Notes: generated by a model not told the origin, from the letters alone. Shown: positions 35,035-45,483, counted from the stretch's first letter. The stretch: DNA of 64,000 nt from Halocaridina rubra (GCA_037179515.1 JAXCGZ010020799.1:62001-126000); one strand, 5' to 3'. A program made the numbers and translations.

Positions 35035-38000
35035 ACGCCAAGCAACAAGTCTAGCTGGAAAAAGTTTGAAACTGTAAACCATGTGGCCCCAGCAGTGGAA
35101 ACAAACTAGTGAGGCAAAGAGAAGAGATATGATCGAACAGATTATAATTATATGAAATAGTATAACTTAGTACAGTCTTGTAGTCTTGGCATTATTCTTC
35201 TATGATTTAAAAATATCAGCATCATAGTCTTCTTAAAAATTTATTTGTGCCTAGGTTAAAAGTTTGAAGCTTCATTGATTCGAAAACAACTCATACATAC
35301 TGTACTTTTTTTTTTCAGAAAAGAAAACGAAGACTGTCAGAGCCAAGCGGAGAGTTGCGCGAGTCCATTGGCTGTGAACCTTTGCGGTCAGAGAGCCTCG
35401 AAGAGTGCCAAACTGCGTATAGTGAATCAGAGGTATTCACTCCAATATCTGAAGTATTTCCCAAATTTTCGGTAGACAAATTACAGCCTCTAAGTGTGGA
35501 CACGGACTTAGCTGTGCCGACCATTGTCAGAGAAGACCAGCAAAAGTAAGTGCAAGATGGGTGTGTGAAGGAGGGGTTTTTTTCTTTTATGCAATTTTTG
35601 TTTCACTGTTATTCCCCAGTTGAATGGGGGTGGACACAGACACCTTGGAGCTATGGAATTAAGGATGGAGGCACTACCAATTGCCCCATGGCTGGCTCGA
35701 ACACAGATTTGTCATTTCCAGAGTCCAGCGCTCTAACCAATGCGGTCCCGTAAAGATAGCTTTGGTTAAATGGGAGAATGACTACTACTATTGCATTGCA
35801 TGTGTGTTGTAGTAGGCAGCTACAATGATAGGGAAACAAGAGGTAGGTAGTTCCTCCCTCTTTGACAAAGCAGGAAGAGGCAGAAATGATAGGGTATTTT
35901 TTTGCTGCCATTCTACTTCATTTCTTAAGATACAATTGTGGTTGACCATCTGACTTGGAAGGGCTGGGATATCTTGCTAAAAAAACAATTAATGTTGAGT
36001 AGTTTGTATATTATGATCAGTACTATAGAGTATGTTTATAAACTGTAGCTTTTTAATTTGAAGGAGTTCGTGATGTAAAGCAGGTTCTTTAATATTGTGC
36101 TCGTTGCAAGAGCTGACCAAAAGGGAATTTGAATAAGTCCATATTATCCCTCCACTAGACATGATCCATGAAATTTATTTTCAACTTTCTTCATCAGGGA
36201 GCCTTTGGGACAGCAACCGCCTACCACACCAACCAACAAACCTTCCACGAGCGGTTTCCAGAGACCAGCGTTCAAGAAACAACGAAGCAAGTCGGATAAC
36301 AAGATTGTCAGCCCCGTAATCCCCCAGCCTGGCGTTGATCGCAAACGACATCCGAGCCATTCGAGGCATAATGCAGAACAGCCTCATCTCAGCCAGCAGA
36401 ACTTGAAACTACCAAAGAAATTTAATCCCAAGAATGAGCTATTCCAATACGGCAACTATAACAAGTATTACGGCTATCGCAATCCGGATATGACTCCTGA
36501 CATGCGTCTGAATTACCTGCGACGGGAGTGGTTCGAAGGCAAAGACGTGCTGGATGTGGGCTGTAACATTGGACACATCACGTTGACGATCGCTCGAGAT
36601 TTCAACCCAAAGAGCGTGGTGGGCGTGGACATTGATAAAAAACTGGTTAATATAGCTCAGAAAAATATAAAACACTATATGCAAAAAGGGAACATGGAAG
36701 AAAATAACTTTCCAAAGTCGATGAAGTTACTGTACGGACCTCTGAAGCCGCAGATACCCGTCGAAGGTGGTCGGCGCTTCCCTTACAACGTTAAGTTTAC
36801 TCATGTAAGTTCTATATGGATATTTTACCTTTTATTTTATCCCCAATGATCTAAGAAGAGTGATCAAGGTAATAGTTTTTGGTAAATCTGTGCTTTGACT
36901 AAGCCAACCCCCCATTACAAGGAATAGCAGCTATAATGGTGAGTGTGGTGGTACCATAACCAATATTTCTTATTAATCTGCTTTTACGAGCAGTACATCA
37001 GGCATAATGTATTTTTATAAATCTAACCAATCAGTTAAGGAAATTTAAGTGTTATATAGTTTTTTGGCTCTCATTATCAAGGTAGACAGTATCTTTGCAC
37101 TGTTTCATGTCCTATAGATAATCCCATTTGATTGGGGGTGAACACATGCTTGTGGAATTAAGGCTGAATGTCCTTCATAACTCCCTGCTTTGGGATTGAA
37201 CCCTCACAAGTTGCATCCTAATTGAAAGGGGACTGAGTTTGACACAAAATGGTGGATACATACTTGGAGATGTGTTCTGTTTTGTATATATTTATTTTGT
37301 ACTTTCTATTTACTGGTGTATCATGTTTAATACTTCAGAAATTATACTGAATAAGGGGTTTGACTGACGAAAATTTCTTTTCCACACTCTCGCAGGCAAA
37401 TTATGTATTAGAATCGAATGAACTCCTAGAAACGGTCCGGCCAGAATTTGACGTCATTATGTGCCTGAGTATTACAAAATGGGTTCATCTCAACTGGGGT
37501 GACTCTGGTCTCAAGAGGTTTTTTCGGCGTATTTTCTACAATCTGAGACCGGGAGGTCGACTTGTTCTAGAGCCCCAGGGGTGGCCGTCTTATAATAAAC
37601 GGAAAAAACTCACGGTAAGTTACTGAAGATTTTTAATTAATCTCTTCCCCACCAAATTTTTGTTCAAAAAATTTGCAATTGCAGTCGAGAGAAGTCATTT
37701 TTCACACATCTTGCTCAATAATGGTAAGGCTGAGATCCCGTGAGTAGGGTTGGCTGACGTACTGTATAATTAAAAAAATACTTGTCTCCACCTTGGGAAG
37801 CCTCAGAGAGAGCCGTAATAGTCAAGAATTCTTGTTCAAATTGTGCTTTTATATGGTAACTCTTTGAAGAAATATCTTGTTATTGACAAAATATGTCAGA
37901 CAGGCAAATATGAGATATTTTGTCATTTCTGGGAAGAGACTAATTTACACTCTTATTATATAAAAGTTTTGCCTTCTTTAGCAGCATCTAGATAGGTGAA

Positions 38001-41000
38001 CTTTGGAATACCATCTCTTCTGGGTACCATATTGTGCAGCAAGTCCCTTTCATGCCTGATTACCTTTTATTATCCTTGGAATCCAAAGGGCATTGCACCT
38101 AATTCCTATAATAAATTTGTTATAGAACTTCTTCAACCTTTGACCACCTCAGTTGATGGTATACTCACCTAAGCTCGATGAGATGGCAGTGGTACAAATT
38201 CCTACAGTCCTTTTATTTAATGGCTTATCGTGTGGTTAATAATACTATCTACGTGTACTGTGTACCCTTTATTAGTAATTATAACATCTTCAGCACATTA
38301 TTGCCCTAATTTTTCTTTTATACTAAATATACTCATCAAATCTTTTGGCTTCTCCTGTCATGGATCAGCTAAGTGAAACAATCGTCTTCAAATCACCCTA
38401 TCCATTGTGTCCTCCTCCGTCGCACCACACATCCTCATGTCCTTCCTCACCACATCCATGAACCTCCACTCTGGTTTCTCCTGTCATGGATCAGCTTAGT
38501 TAAACAATTGTCTTCAACTCACCCTATTCATTGTGTCCTCCTCCGTTGCACTGCACATCCACATGTCCTTCCTCACCACATCCATGAACCTCCACTCTGG
38601 TTTACCTCTCCCTCTCAGCTCCAAGGCTTCAGGCATGACTCTGTGCCAAACAAATAATGAGGATTAACCCCAAATATACTGATAAATTAATTTTACATTC
38701 TGTTGCTTATTAAGGATTCAAGAGCAAAGAGCTGGTAATTCCTTCCTGAATTTTTCCTAGCCATAAAACAAACCTGACAATGTATGGTGAAACCTAGATA
38801 CTTTCATTTTGTATTAAGTTGTAGACTTCCTGATTGTTATGCTGTCGTACTGAAAAGCAAAAACAAATTCATGGATGTGGTGAGGGAGGAATGTGGGTGT
38901 GTAGTGTGACTTGAGGAGGACGCAGGTTTAGGAACATGGCGAGAGGGGTGAGATTGAGATGATTTGGGCATGTGGTAAGGAGGGACGAGGGGTGTGTTGG
39001 AAGAGGTACACCGAGGATGGAGTTGCTAGGCAGGAAAGGGAGAGGTTGGCTAAAGAGGAGGTTTATAGATGTGGTGAGAGAAGCAAGACTGTGATAGTTT
39101 GGGCATGTGGTAAGGAGGGATGAGGTGTGTTGGGAGAAATATACTGAGGATGGAGGTGCTAAGCAGGAGGGGGAGTGCTTGGCTAAAGAAGAGGTTTATG
39201 GATGTGGTGAGGGAGGACATGAGTGTGTGGTGTGAGAGGTAAGAATGCAGGTTTGGGGATGTGCTGAGAGAAGCGAGACTGCGATGGTTTGGGCGTGTGA
39301 TAAGGAGGGATGATGGAGTTGCCGGGCAGGAGGGAGGAGAGGTTGGCTAAAAAGGAGGTTTATGGATGTGGTGAGTGAGGACATAAGGGTGTGTGGTAAT
39401 GGAGGAGGACAGGGGCTAGGGCCATATGTAAACAATTGATCTGCTGTGGATTTGTTCCTAGTGCGGGGCATTAGGAAGGGCATAGACTTTTAATCCGCTT
39501 ATAGCTCCAACATGTCTATGTCCACCTCTTATTGAATAGGGACTAATTGTGACACATAAAACAGCGCTTACATACTGCAGAATAAGATTAGATTTTTGTT
39601 CCTAACAAGATTAATCGGTACAATAAGTTCTTTTATTACAGTTATGGCCACCCCGCTTGCTTCTTGTTAAATTCTGCAAAGACGAATACAGACCTATTCA
39701 CTAAAATTCTAATTTCACTTCTCGTCTCTTTTCAGATGCGCATTTTTGAAAACTACAAAAACATCCGATTGTTTCCCGACAAATTTAATGATTACCTGCT
39801 CCATGAAGTTGGTTTCAGCACAAGTGAAAAGATCATCACTCCTCAACATTCATCCAGGGGTTTTCAGAGACCTATTATTGTGTACACAAAGGTATGTTAA
39901 TTACATATTACCACTAATAACTTATATAGCTGTGACTGCGTTAGTGCAGGGGTTAGAGCGTACGACCTAGTAATTGCCTAACCCCCCCTAGTGGGGACCA
40001 TGGTTGTGTAGCGGTTAGTGTGTTTGACTCAAGAAGTGACAAGCCTGTGTTCGAGCCCATATTGGGGCATTAGGAAGGACATCCAACTGTAATTCCGGGG
40101 GTCCAACCTGTCTGTGTTTACCATTACCCATAATGGGGATATATAATGACAGATGAAACAGAAGAAAACAAAAAAATAAATGCCATCTTGTGGGTATTGC
40201 AAACCCAGTGGTCAGAGTACTTGACTTAGGAAGTGACAAACCCATATTTGAGTTCTCGAGGCATTAGGCAGGGCATCTAGCCTTAAATCCTCATTTTCAC
40301 CCTATTGGTATCCTGCCCTTTTCAAATTTATATTTTAACATAAAACAGCAAACAACATGTTATCAGGTCCCCTACAGTCAGAATAATCAATGACCAAACA
40401 TACTTCCCTGTATTACTTAAGAATTCCAACTAAAAGTGAGTGAAGATATGTTGGTTTTGTTCCCAATGAATTTCTTTCCATACCACAGAGCAATTGATAG
40501 GATAGGTTTAAATTGACTGGGCATGACAAAACCCTTTTTCTTTTTTCTTTTTTAAAAGTGGCCAGACACTTTAATTCATTGAGACAATCTATAATGTTGG
40601 AAAAAAAAAAAAAAAGAGATATACGTTACAAAAATCCTATAGTAAAAAGAGCAACTAAAGTGATTATAAAAATTTTAGTTTTGCATATTAAAGAAAGGGC
40701 AACTATATGTGGCCGCCTTGACCAATCACCAATGCTTGCAACTTTAATTCAACAGGTCGAGGGCTTGCAGCCCACCACGGTCTGAGGTTAGAAAGGGCAT
40801 TCACTCAGGGTAACAGTTACACTTGCCAACAAAGTCCTACGCAAGAAAGGCACCGTCCTAGTCATTAGTAGAAAAGGGAGTCTGTGTCGTAAAACCAGTC
40901 GGGGAGTAACTAAGTTGACAATTAAGACATGTTTTCATCACATTATGGTTGACATGTGACCTGTGAAACAGTTGTATAGAGAGATACACCGGGATTGATA

Positions 41001-42819
41001 GAGGTGAAGGAAAAGGAAGGGTACCCTTAGGTAGAAAATATTCACAGATTAAAGAGAAAGTACAAAATGTTATTATGTTACAGAATATTGAACACAGATT
41101 ATAAATAAATGCTGATTACTGATATTAACAAATTAATATCAAATATTAATACAATTTTTTTATGATCTGATTATTAATATACTTATGGCAGGGAGACTAT
41201 TTGTCTGCCTTCGAGATTCATAAAAATTGGATGTGTTTAACATAGAACAGAAACACAGAGATTGGGAATTCAAAAGGGTAAAGTTGGTAGCTGAAAATGT
41301 AAGTTCTTAAAAGAGAAAAATTTTTTGATCATCATGTCCTTACTTTTCATGTCAACAGGCTGGTGTTACTTCAAAGTTAAAAGTAGTGCCATTGGCCAGA
41401 AAACCCCAAGATGCAAGCACAAAACGTGATCATCATCAGCAAGGAAATGAAAAAAATGCAGTCTACAGTAAAGAAACAAATTTACTAACCATCAGCTGTG
41501 AAAACAATGGCTCAAAGGGTAGTCTCTTAACAACTAAATGTGAAAACATCACAAAAGAAACGTCATCAGTCACGATGTGCGAAAACGATGGCATGCAAGA
41601 AAGTGTGTCAGTCTTGGAGTGTCAAAAGGTCAGCAGTCAAGAAAATCTGATGGACATTGATTGTGAAAATAATTCCACAAAGGATAGTCAATTAGATGCA
41701 GGATGTGAAAACTACTCCACGATAGAAAAGGCGTCACTCTCAAGGAGTGTAAATGTTGGCATTGAAGAAACGTTGATGGTTGTTAAAAGTGAAAATAATT
41801 CTTCAAAGGCTAATTTTTTGGCTTCTAGCTGCAATAGCGGTGGCATGAAAAAGGCATCAGAGACAAACTGTGAAACTTTTGGCTCCAAAGAAAATTCGAT
41901 GGTCAATGAATGTGTATATAATTCCACAAAAGATAGTCTTATAGATACCGGACGTGAAAACGACAGCGCCAACAAAAATGCATCTGTCACGAAGTGCAAA
42001 GAGGATGCGAAATTAAATTCGATGGTCATCAATTGCAAAAACGATGACACGAAGGCAATTTCGTCGGCCGCGAAAGGTCAAAACGAGGTCTCAAATTCAC
42101 AGAATGACTCTTGCAAAAATGGTGACTTTGATCTCACGAATAAGAACGCCCAAGGACACCGTAGCCCGAATTCAAAAGCCTGTGGGGTGCGTGTAGTTCC
42201 CTTGGACTGCGTAGCAAACAATCTGTGTAATAGTAATAAAAGTACTTCCAGAGACATGAGAGGCCTGGATAGTAACAAAGGAAGTGGTGATATTGTCTGT
42301 GATAAATTCAGTAAGAGAAGTCCCTCTACTTCCAGTGATGACAATAGTTATAACTCGTTGACTCATTCCACCAGTGATACTCTGGTTCAGTGTGTTGTTA
42401 ATTTGTCGTCTTCGTCATCTCCTTCAACCGATGTTGCTGATCTCAGCAGTTCAAAAATATGTACAAAGACAGAAGCAACCAGTAAGGCAGAGTTACAAAC
42501 CTTTGAGAATAATTCCAAATCAGATAATGTTGAACGAAAAGACTCGAATAAATTTGAACGAGATAGGCAGACTTTCAGTTCCAGTGACACGAGCAGAACT
42601 TCTTTAGGAAGTGAAAATTCTCGTTCTTCCTCCAGTTCAACACATGAAACTATACTGAAACCTTGCGAAACCAGAGACACTGTATGTGAAATGCTGGAAA
42701 AGAAACCTCGCGAAACAAGACCGGAAGTGTGCGAACTGTCGGGTAAGAGAGATTTGGGAGAGGACTCTAAAAATGCTACGTTGTTACCTACGAAAGAAAT
42801 AATATCTCCAGATAAATAA
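32986..42819 (+). CDS. MEPCE: 7SK snRNA methylphosphate capping enzyme (MePCE/Bin3), 8 coding exons
   Basis: MePCE puts a gamma-monomethyl cap on the 5' triphosphate of 7SK snRNA using S-adenosylmethionine. It also stays bound in the 7SK particle that holds P-TEFb inactive in the nucleus. Coding exons are 33000-33139 (exon from 32986), 33904-34077, 34530-34701, 35319-35545, 36198-36804, 37396-37614, 39736-39891 and 41359-42819. All phases match, giving about 1051 residues. [13 protein letters not shown] (exon 2) and a second INDPLNL (exon 3) match the conserved N-terminal motifs. The methyltransferase domain runs from about residue 323 ([11 protein letters not shown]) through [13 protein letters not shown] (SAM loop), [15 protein letters not shown] and [11 protein letters not shown] to [11 protein letters not shown] at about 565. 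The last exon adds about 486 residues with tandem 14-residue repeats, absent from human MEPCE. The start is set at ATG 33000, but the frame is open back to the acceptor, so an upstream coding exon is possible. Confidence 0.95.
33735..33885 (+). repeat. SINE-1-related element in MEPCE intron
   Basis: GGACACCGTGGCAGAGTGAT head, 'gaggtcgagggttctcgga' B-box-like text and 'gtggacattcatttagggtaactttcacacttgcc' body resemble a diverged SINE-1. Confidence 0.55.
33904..34077 (+). CDS. MEPCE: MEPCE exon 2
   Basis: It encodes [19 protein letters not shown], basic [11 protein letters not shown] and the signature [17 protein letters not shown], matching human LPSNFLLGGNIFDPLNL. The acceptor is TTTGTATTCCAG and the donor GTAAGT at 34078. 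Confidence 0.95.
34530..34701 (+). CDS. MEPCE: MEPCE exon 3
   Basis: It encodes [16 protein letters not shown], matching human VEILIPKDITDPLSLN, then a basic patch [10 protein letters not shown]. The donor is AGA|GTAAGT. Confidence 0.93.
34723..34885 (+). repeat. SINE-2 in MEPCE intron
   Basis: 'gacgccatagcacaatggttagaatgctcaatttcggaagtgacaaacccatgtttgagccc' is a tRNA-like head, followed by the SINE-2 body. Confidence 0.72.
34988..35033. repeat. (ATT)n microsatellite
   Basis: A simple ATT tract in a MEPCE intron. Confidence 0.9.
35319..35545 (+). CDS. MEPCE: MEPCE exon 4
   Basis: The acceptor TTTTTTTTTTCAG follows a long T run. The product [19 protein letters not shown] and onward is a polar, likely disordered linker between the N-terminal motifs and the catalytic domain. 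The donor is AA|GTAAGT. Confidence 0.88.
35605..35757 (-). repeat. SINE-2 in MEPCE intron, inverted
   Basis: 'gaatgggggtggacacagacacc', 'ggctcgaacacagatttgtcatttcc', 'ctctaaccaatgcgg' give a near-complete element. Confidence 0.72.
36198..36804 (+). CDS. MEPCE: MEPCE exon 5: start of methyltransferase domain
   Basis: A basic, Pro-rich start is followed by [14 protein letters not shown], a hallmark of Bin3 proteins, then the SAM-binding strand-loop [19 protein letters not shown] and [20 protein letters not shown]. The exon ends NVKFTH|GTAAGT, corresponding to the family's NVVFVTGNY. Confidence 0.97.
37125..37235 (-). repeat. Decayed SINE-2, inverted
   Basis: 'gattgggggtgaacacatgcttg', 'ggctgaatgtccttcataactccctgc' match a diverged SINE-2. 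Confidence 0.5.
37396..37614 (+). CDS. MEPCE: MEPCE exon 6
   Basis: [51 protein letters not shown] align residue by residue with human [30 protein letters not shown] and RPGGILVLEPQPW. The Gly before Asn-Tyr-Val in human is Ala here. Confidence 0.97.
38345..38640 (-). repeat. LINE ORF2 C-terminus, two tandem units
   Basis: On the minus strand it reads like [21 protein letters not shown], the C-terminal end of RTE/Jockey-type LINEs. Two about 120-bp units (near 38350-38470 and 38475-38600) share 'cttctcctgtcatggatcagct' and 'cctcaccacatccatgaacctccactctgg'. Confidence 0.6.
38875..39420 (+). repeat. Tandem decayed LINE C-termini (LRWFGHV motif)
   Basis: 'gatggtttgggc(a/g)tgtggtaaggagggatga' and 'ggaggtttatggatgtggtgagggagga' alternate several times at about 120-150-bp intervals. 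The translation contains [12 protein letters not shown] and [10 protein letters not shown], typical of a LINE C-terminus. It lies in a MEPCE intron and its units are opposite in strand to 38345-38640. Confidence 0.65.
39736..39891 (+). CDS. MEPCE: MEPCE exon 7: end of methyltransferase domain
   Basis: It encodes [33 protein letters not shown] and [14 protein letters not shown], matching the human end of domain (DVGFSSYELV, TSKGFQRPVYLFHK). Human MEPCE stops shortly after this point. This gene continues into exon 8. Confidence 0.96.
40000..40165 (+). repeat. SINE-2 in MEPCE intron
   Basis: 'gttgtgtagcggttagtgtgtttgactcaagaagtgacaagcctgtgttcgagccc' holds the A- and B-box, followed by the full body. 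A 38-bp head fragment precedes it at 39928. Confidence 0.75.
40192..40300 (+). repeat. SINE-2 in MEPCE intron, second element
   Basis: 'caaacccagtggtcagagtacttgacttaggaagtgacaaaccc' with the start of the body. Confidence 0.7.
40740..40905 (+). repeat. SINE-1 in MEPCE intron, 5'-truncated
   Basis: 'ggtcgagggcttgcagccc', 'cggtctgaggttagaaagggcattcactcagggtaac', 'gtcgtaaaaccag' form the body of SINE-1 in + orientation. The A-box is lost. Confidence 0.72.
41359..42819 (+). CDS. MEPCE: MEPCE exon 8: long C-terminal tail with 14-residue repeats
   Basis: The acceptor is CATGTCAACAG and TAA ends at 42819. Exon 8 encodes 486 residues. From Cys at 41497 to about 42110 the protein is a tandem array of 13-14-residue units led by Cys: [83 protein letters not shown] and about nine more. 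The rough consensus is C-E-N-x-S-x-K-x-S-x-x-x-x-K. The rest is Ser/Asn/Lys-rich and ends [13 protein letters not shown]...IISPDK. It looks disordered. It is open for 1461 bp in this AT-rich DNA, which argues that it is really translated. Confidence 0.9.
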   Translation, partial: AGVTSKLKVVPLARKPQDASTKRDHHQQGNEKNAVYSKETNLLTISCENNGSKGSLLTTKCENITKETSSVTMCENDGMQESVSVLECQKVSSQENLMDIDCENNSTKDSQLDAGCENYSTIEKASLSRSVNVGIEETLMVVKSENNSSKANFLASSCNSGGMKKASETNCETFGSKENSMVNECVYNSTKDSLIDTGRENDSANKNASVTKCKEDAKLNSMVINCKNDDTKAISSAAKGQNEVSNSQNDSCKNGDFDLTNKNAQGHRSPNSKACGVRVVPLDCVANNLCNSNKSTSRDMRGLDSNKGSGDIVCDKFSKRSPSTSSDDNSYNSLTHSTSDTLVQCVVNLSSSSSPSTDVADLSSSKICTKTEATSKAELQTFENNSKSDNVERKDSNKFERDRQTFSSSDTSRTSLGSENSRSSSSSTHETILKPCETRDTVCEMLEKKPRETRPEVCELSGKRDLGEDSKNATLLPTKEIISPDK

Positions 42820-42982
42820 AAATTAACTAAAGAGTTGAAAAGGATGGGGCATTTTATATGTGAACATGGGGTTTAATGGTTACGTTAAAAGTTTAACCTG
42901 ACTTTATATAGCTGTGAAAGTCAAATCCCTCTGTGAAATAGACAGCTAAAGTGAATATTACGGATTGACGAACACTGCAGCG

Positions 42983-42988
42983 AATAAA
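42983..42988 (+). terminator. Candidate polyadenylation signal of MEPCE
   Basis: AATAAA lies 164 bp after the MEPCE stop codon. T-rich sequence follows (near 43005-43065). No transcript end is available to confirm it. Confidence 0.4.
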
Positions 42989-43274
42989 TCAAATCCGGAG
43001 AAATTTCTTTTTTAGGAATCAGTCAGACTTTTTGTTTTTCAAGTCATAGTGTTAAGGACTTTTCTTTTTTAATATTTGTCACACATATAAAATTAAATCT
43101 TCAATGTGACAGGTTCTTGTTTCTTCTCAGATCGAACTTCAAAGGAATATGCTTCGTTTTTTTTTGTCTTAAATATTTAAAACAAAAAATATGCAATGAA
43201 ACCATATTGCAAAAAAATGGGCAATATTAAGTTTATATAAGGAGTTTTATTTAACCTCCCTTTACTAATTACTG

Positions 43275-43395
43275 CACCACACACAATCACATACGCCAAC
43301 AACATGACATCCACTCCCTGAGAGCTTTGTGGGAAAGCTTGGGATCAGCGATAGGGCTGTTTGGCCAGACAGCCTAGGTATCGTCAACAACAAAA
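43275..43395 (-). repeat. Interspersed repeat 'CTAAGCTGCCTTGC', inverted
   Basis: 'catacgccaacaacatgacat', 'gagagctttgtgggaaagc' and 'ttggccagacagcctagg' match 1480-1611. Confidence 0.6.
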
Positions 43396-43422
43396 ACTTA
43401 CTCTCAACAATAAAGTCCTACA

Positions 43423-43590
43423 TGGGGACTGCAGTAGTGCAGTGGTTATAGCACTCAACTTGTGAAGTGACAAACCAGTGTTTGAGCCCACCATGGGGCA
43501 TCAAGAACAGCATCTAGCCCTAATTTCCCAACTCTAACTCATGTCTATCCCCATTCGAACAGGACTTAATAGTGACAATACGGCAAGCAT
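43423..43590 (+). repeat. SINE-2, full length
   Basis: 'gactgcagtagtgcagtggttatagcactcaacttgtgaagtgacaaaccagtgtttgagccc' (A-box TAGTGCAGTGG and B-box-like text) with the complete body to 'aataggtgacaat'-like end. Confidence 0.76.
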
Positions 43591-43659
43591 AAGAAAAAAG
43601 TATGTGTAAAGAAACTTATTCAGGTTTCTGTTTAATCTAAGGCTTTACTTGGTGTATAT

Positions 43660-43762
<103 letters not shown>

Positions 43763-43899
43763 ACTATGTTGTACATACGTACTGCTATTGCAAATCATCC
43801 TACTTATATCAAATAGCATGATATCTCTTTGACCAAACATCATAAGACTCCAACACTTGCACTACACTTTGTATCAATTTATTTCTTTTTATGTACAAT

Positions 43900-44075
43900 A
43901 CTTTTGTCCCCCTGTGAGGGACACAAGAATACCTCCTTGGTGTCTTGTGTATCATAAAAGTCAACTAAATGGGGTGAGGCAAGGAGACTGGGATTCGTAT
44001 TTTTATTTTCTTACCACAAAGCCAAGTTATTTGCTTTGACTCAACCATCCTTATTAGGGGCTTTGTTATAGTACT
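43900..44075 (+). repeat. Interspersed repeat R3
   Basis: 'ttttgtccccctgtgagggacacaagaatacctcc', 'aactaaatggggtgaggcaaggagactggg' and 'ttgctttgactcaaccatccttattaggggc' match 2245-2420. Confidence 0.62.
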
Positions 44076-44086
44076 GTATACATATA

Positions 44087-44285
44087 CAGACGCTCCCCTA
44101 CTTAAAATAACCGAGTTACGAACAGAAACCTACCCATGTATAACTGTCTTTAGCCTAAGTACTGTACAATTCTGCTTATGTATGTACTGTACAGTACTTT
44201 TTTTTACCTAAACACAATTTCTGATTAATTCTACTTATGAGCAGACTTCTGGAACCTAACTCGTTCATAAGTAGGGGAGTGTCTG
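44087..44285. mobile_element. 199-bp MITE with TA target duplications
   Basis: CAGACGCTCCCCTACTTA at the left pairs with TAAGTAGGGGAGTGTCTG at the right. TA flanks both ends (44085-44086 and 44286-44287). The interior holds TACTGTACAGTACT and no ORF. It is the cleanest copy of the family also seen at 5336 and 13619, and fits a pogo/Tigger-type non-autonomous element. Confidence 0.85.
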
Positions 44286-44436
44286 TATATGGTCTTACAA
44301 TTTTTGTCAAGTAAATGTTACTTTCTCGCATTACAAGGCTAAAAGAATATACCTATAGTTTTGATGGAAGTTAACGTGTATATATGCCTGCTAGCACTGC
44401 CTACCTCCTAGTGTAGAATGGGGCTATTTGGCTTTG

Positions 44437-44491
44437 CCCTTTTGGCACTAAGGTGTTCTGGTTAGGTTAAGAAAGTTTAGTGCCAAAAGGG
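44437..44491. repeat. Perfect 15-bp stem-loop
   Basis: CCCTTTTGGCACTAA (44437-44451) is perfectly inverted as TTAGTGCCAAAAGGG (44477-44491) with a 25-base loop. Confidence 0.8.
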
Positions 44492-44552
44492 TGGTGCCCT
44501 CCTAGAAAATCTAGTTTCCCTATAACAAAATAATTGTAATTATCTAGGCAGC

Positions 44553-44715
44553 TTGAAAAGTGCCTCAGTAGCTCATGGTTAGAGCGCTCAACTTGAGAAG
44601 TGAAAAACCCATGTTCGACTCCATGGCAGGGTACTGGAAGGGAGTCATCCAGCCTTAATTCCCCAGCTCCTACCTGTCTGCGTCCACCTCCATTCAAATT
44701 GAGATTAATAGGGAC
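44553..44715 (+). repeat. SINE-2, full length
   Basis: 'gtgcctcagtagctcatggttagagcgctcaacttgagaagtgaaaaacccatgttcgactcc' gives a tRNA-like head with A- and B-boxes. The body follows. Confidence 0.75.
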
Positions 44716-45129
44716 AAAAAAGCAAAACCAAATCTTGCTCTGATCTAAAAGTTCATTACTTAAACAGCTTTCCACACTTATACTTAACATTTCTGTAAGT
44801 TTTATGTCACTATTTGTCTGTATTACTGGGGTAGACACTGACAAACTGGAGCTGGGGAAATAAGACAGGATACATTTTCTAAAGCCTCGAGCATGGGTCT
44901 GTCACTTACCGATACTTACTTTTGCATATTTACCTTAATTGACATACTGGCGCTGTCCTACGTACTGGATAACCTCTGACCTCATGGTGTCAATAATGTA
45001 CTGTAGTTCTAAAGCTCTTACAAGACAGTACAGCATTCTCTAAAAGAGAAAATAGCCAAAAATAGTGACAATTAAAAGAGAGACGGGAGAATATTTTAAG
45101 ATATTCACTATAATCCTCGTTTTGTGTCA

Positions 45130-45240
45130 CTATTTGTCCCAATTATGGGGGTGGACAAAGACACAATGTGGATGGGGATTTAGGGCTGGATGCCCTTCCT
45201 AACAACACCTAAGTTCAGCATTCTAACAATTGGGTTTAAC
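45130..45240 (-). repeat. SINE-2 fragment, inverted
   Basis: 'attatgggggtggacaaagaca', 'ggctggatgcccttcctaac' match the SINE-2 body. Confidence 0.6.
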
Positions 45241-45337
45241 CATCACAGAAATATTAAAAATTTCACCACACTAAAAGTAACTCCTTATAATATACTAAAG
45301 AGATTCTATAATAATAAGATACATGGAGCAAAAGTTG

Positions 45338-45483
45338 GGGACCGCAATAGCACAGTAGTTAGAGCATTCGACTCGGGAAGTGACAAACCTCCAAGCAATC
45401 CCACCACGAGGCGTTATAGCCTTCATTCCCCAGCTCCAACCAGAGTCCACCCCCAAAATGGAAATTAACAGTGACGCATAAAA
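45338..45483 (+). repeat. SINE-2
   Basis: 'gaccgcaatagcacagtagttagagcattcgactcgggaagtgacaaacc' head with a shortened body. Confidence 0.72.

Noticed and set aside
42078..42344. Antisense open frames across MEPCE exon 8 (also 41712-42050 and 42387-42680).
   Set aside because: They are shadows of the long sense exon and its repeats, with no independent support.
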